A DNA stretch of 39,923 nt from Zoogloea sp. (GTDB taxonomy: Bacteria > Pseudomonadota > Gammaproteobacteria > Burkholderiales > Rhodocyclaceae), in assembly GCA_016703645.1 (NCBI GenBank), contig JADJBR010000008.1:1-39923 (forward strand), given 5' to 3'. Made by a program: the position numbers and the translations under genes. The notes under the pieces were generated by a model. The model did no database searches. It was not told where the DNA came from and saw only the letters and a program-made list of their open reading frames with translations. This document shows positions 38,377-39,923 of this stretch, in pieces. Every line of letters begins with the position of its first letter. Within the stretch, counting starts at the first letter, position 1.

Positions 38377-39923
38377 TCAGTACCCGACGCGGGCGTAGTA
38401 AGTTTCTCCGAAGCCTGCCGAGCCTGCCGAGGGTCGGATGCTCATCTCGGCCAGCAGCGGGATCATGCGCAGGCCCTCGCCGGTCACGATGGCATCCCCA
38501 TGGCCCAAATGCCGGCCATGATAACGCTTCCCCATGCGCTCGCAGGATCGCTTCGAGCCGGTGGGACTCCTGGGCCGGATGGATGACCGCCGACAACAGC
38601 AGGGTATCGAGCACGGGCCGAGAAATCGGATGCCAGTGCTTTCCTCCTTGAGCTGCAGGAAGCGGCATGTCGAAGGCGGCGTTGTGGGCCACCAGCACCG
38701 TGTCTTCGGAGAAGGCATGGAAAGCCGGCAGAAACTTGACCATGGGTGGCTGGCCTACCAGCATTTCCGGGGTGATGCCATGGATCTTGATGGCGCCTCG
38801 GGCAGCTCCCGCAGGGGTCCACCAACTGGTCAAGGACTCCGACTTGAGCAGCTGCCATTGACGATGCGGTGGCACCGATCTGGATGATTTCGTCGCCCCC
38901 GGACGGATTAAGGCCGGTGGTCTCGGTGACGAAGACGGTGAAGGTCAGCTCGGCAGCAGGCGGTCGTCCAGGGCATGGCTGGCTCAGTCTGCTTGAACAG
39001 GTCGAAATCACAGTACTCGGGCCGGCTCTCGCCCTTCAGGAAAGCCCCCCTCCCACCTGCTCCCGGGGCGCGGCAGAGGGCAGCAGCAGGCGGAAGAAGG
39101 CCCGGTGCTGGGTTTTTCTCGCGCTTGCAGCCAGATCTCCCCGTCGTGACGTTCGATCACATCGCGCACGGTGAGGGGAGAGCTCGCCGGAGAAGGTCGG
39201 GGCTCCAGCTCCCAGGCCATCACGGTTTCGGTGCTCATGGCCTGCCCCCGACCAGATGATGTCCAGATGCCGCCAGCCGGCCCGCGGCACGTAAGGCGCA
39301 GGCGCACTTCGCGCACCTCGAACTCGTCCGACAGACGGCCCACCAGGTAGCTGATGGCCTGGAGCAGGGAGAAGCTGTCCCACCTTCACCCAGACCCCGG
39401 ATCCACGTCCTCGATCTTGGTGGGGAGACTGACTTTCTTTTCAATGCGCCGCTGGGCTGCGGCCACCAGGTCGGCGCCCAGCATCTCGTCGAGGGGCCAG
39501 CGGGTCTTCAGGGGAATCCGGCAAAGGCGTTGGCCGTTTCATCGAGCCGGGCGCTCATGCCCTGTACTTCGTCGCGCACCACGCTCAGGAAGCGCTCGCT
39601 TCAGCTCCGGATCGAGATCGGGATACTCCAGCATTTCCCCGGCGGCGGCCCGCAGGTTGGCCAGGGACGAGCGGCTGCCCTCGGTGAGGGAGTGGAGCAT
39701 CTGGTCGCGACGGGCTTCGGCCTGAAATTGTGGGTGATGTTGTCGAGAGCACCCAGCACGAAGCCGGACACGGCATTCTCCGCCTCGCCCTCCACCGCCG
39801 ATAAGCACCGGCGCCATCTGCACCCGCAGCAACTGGCCGGCCTGCGGTGGTGACGAAGTTGGCTACCGGCTGGGAACTCTGGCGACGGATGCGTTCCTGG
39901 ATGCTTTAGGGCATGCACGATCA
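38377..39923 (-). pseudogene. sensor-kinase-like/DnaQ 3'-5' exonuclease fusion, frameshifted and cut by window edge
   Basis: Read from 39923 down, pieces in several frames join to one protein. First a PAS-like part (GGQLLRVQMAPVL-type wording, then SGFVLGALDNITHNF), then a dimerisation-helix-like region (SLANLRAAAGEMLEYPDLDP) in which the usual SHELR histidine is absent (TEGSRSS). Next a kinase ATPase-like end (LTVRDVIERHDGEIW, then RAFFRLLLP). About 35 residues later comes an exonuclease of the DnaQ type: ETTGLNPSGGDEIIQIGAT, IKIHGITPEMLVGQP, DTVLVAHNAAFDM, PVLDTLLLSAVIHPAQESH and HGDAIVTGE. It ends YYARVGY at 38377. The first metal Asp of the exonuclease reads Val (VTETTG). The N-terminus lies outside the window. 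Function is unknown; its place before the CBS-DUF294 and symporter genes suggests a regulatory role there. Confidence 0.72.

Overview
The window looks like a chromosomal segment of a GC-rich betaproteobacterium. The most likely home is Rhodocyclales (the Azoarcus/Thauera/Zoogloea area), judged from 16S wording and gene content; this is recognition by eye, not a tree. No phage, transposase, CRISPR array or plasmid gene is visible.

Region 1 (1-5526) is a complete ribosomal RNA operon on the minus strand, apart from the last bases of 5S: two tandem sigma-70 promoters, boxA, 16S, tRNA-Ile(GAT), tRNA-Ala(TGC), 23S and 5S, with inverted repeats that would form the processing stems of 16S and 23S. 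Region 2 (5527-8590), same strand, holds rpsF-priB-rpsR-rplI, a strong terminator, and dnaB, whose stop codon lies 37 bp before the -35 box of the upstream rRNA promoter. Region 3 (8594-18180) is a leucine/isovalerate degradation (liu) cluster on the minus strand: isovaleryl-CoA dehydrogenase, both methylcrotonyl-CoA carboxylase subunits, methylglutaconyl-CoA hydratase, an acyl-CoA synthetase and HMG-CoA lyase. A divergent AraC-type regulator faces it. Together they carry isovaleryl-CoA to acetoacetate and acetyl-CoA.

Region 4 (18278-26530) is mixed: a one-domain cyclic-nucleotide-binding protein, a secreted subtilisin-like protease with a DUF5648-like tail, a 7TM hybrid sensor kinase, D-amino-acid dehydrogenase, and a METTL25-like methyltransferase. 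Region 5 (26603-30575) is an apparent operon of two envelope lipoproteins (phospholipase D/cardiolipin synthase type, broken by one amber codon; metallophosphoesterase) and a DUF924 protein. Region 6 (30592-33998) has a SRPBCC protein, an MFS exporter, argD and a small cupin.

Region 7 (34229-39923) has tRNA-Ser(GGA) and, upstream on the same strand, a solute-symporter module: degenerate sensor-kinase/DnaQ exonuclease fusion (runs off the window), CBS-DUF294 protein, DUF4212 small subunit and large SSS symporter. All but DUF4212 are cut by many small indels. Clean single-C losses also hit DUF924 and argD. Because the damage increases toward the right edge and the protein family signal continues across frames, falling sequence quality near a contig end is more likely than true decay. 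The most unusual element is the kinase-like/exonuclease fusion at the right end.
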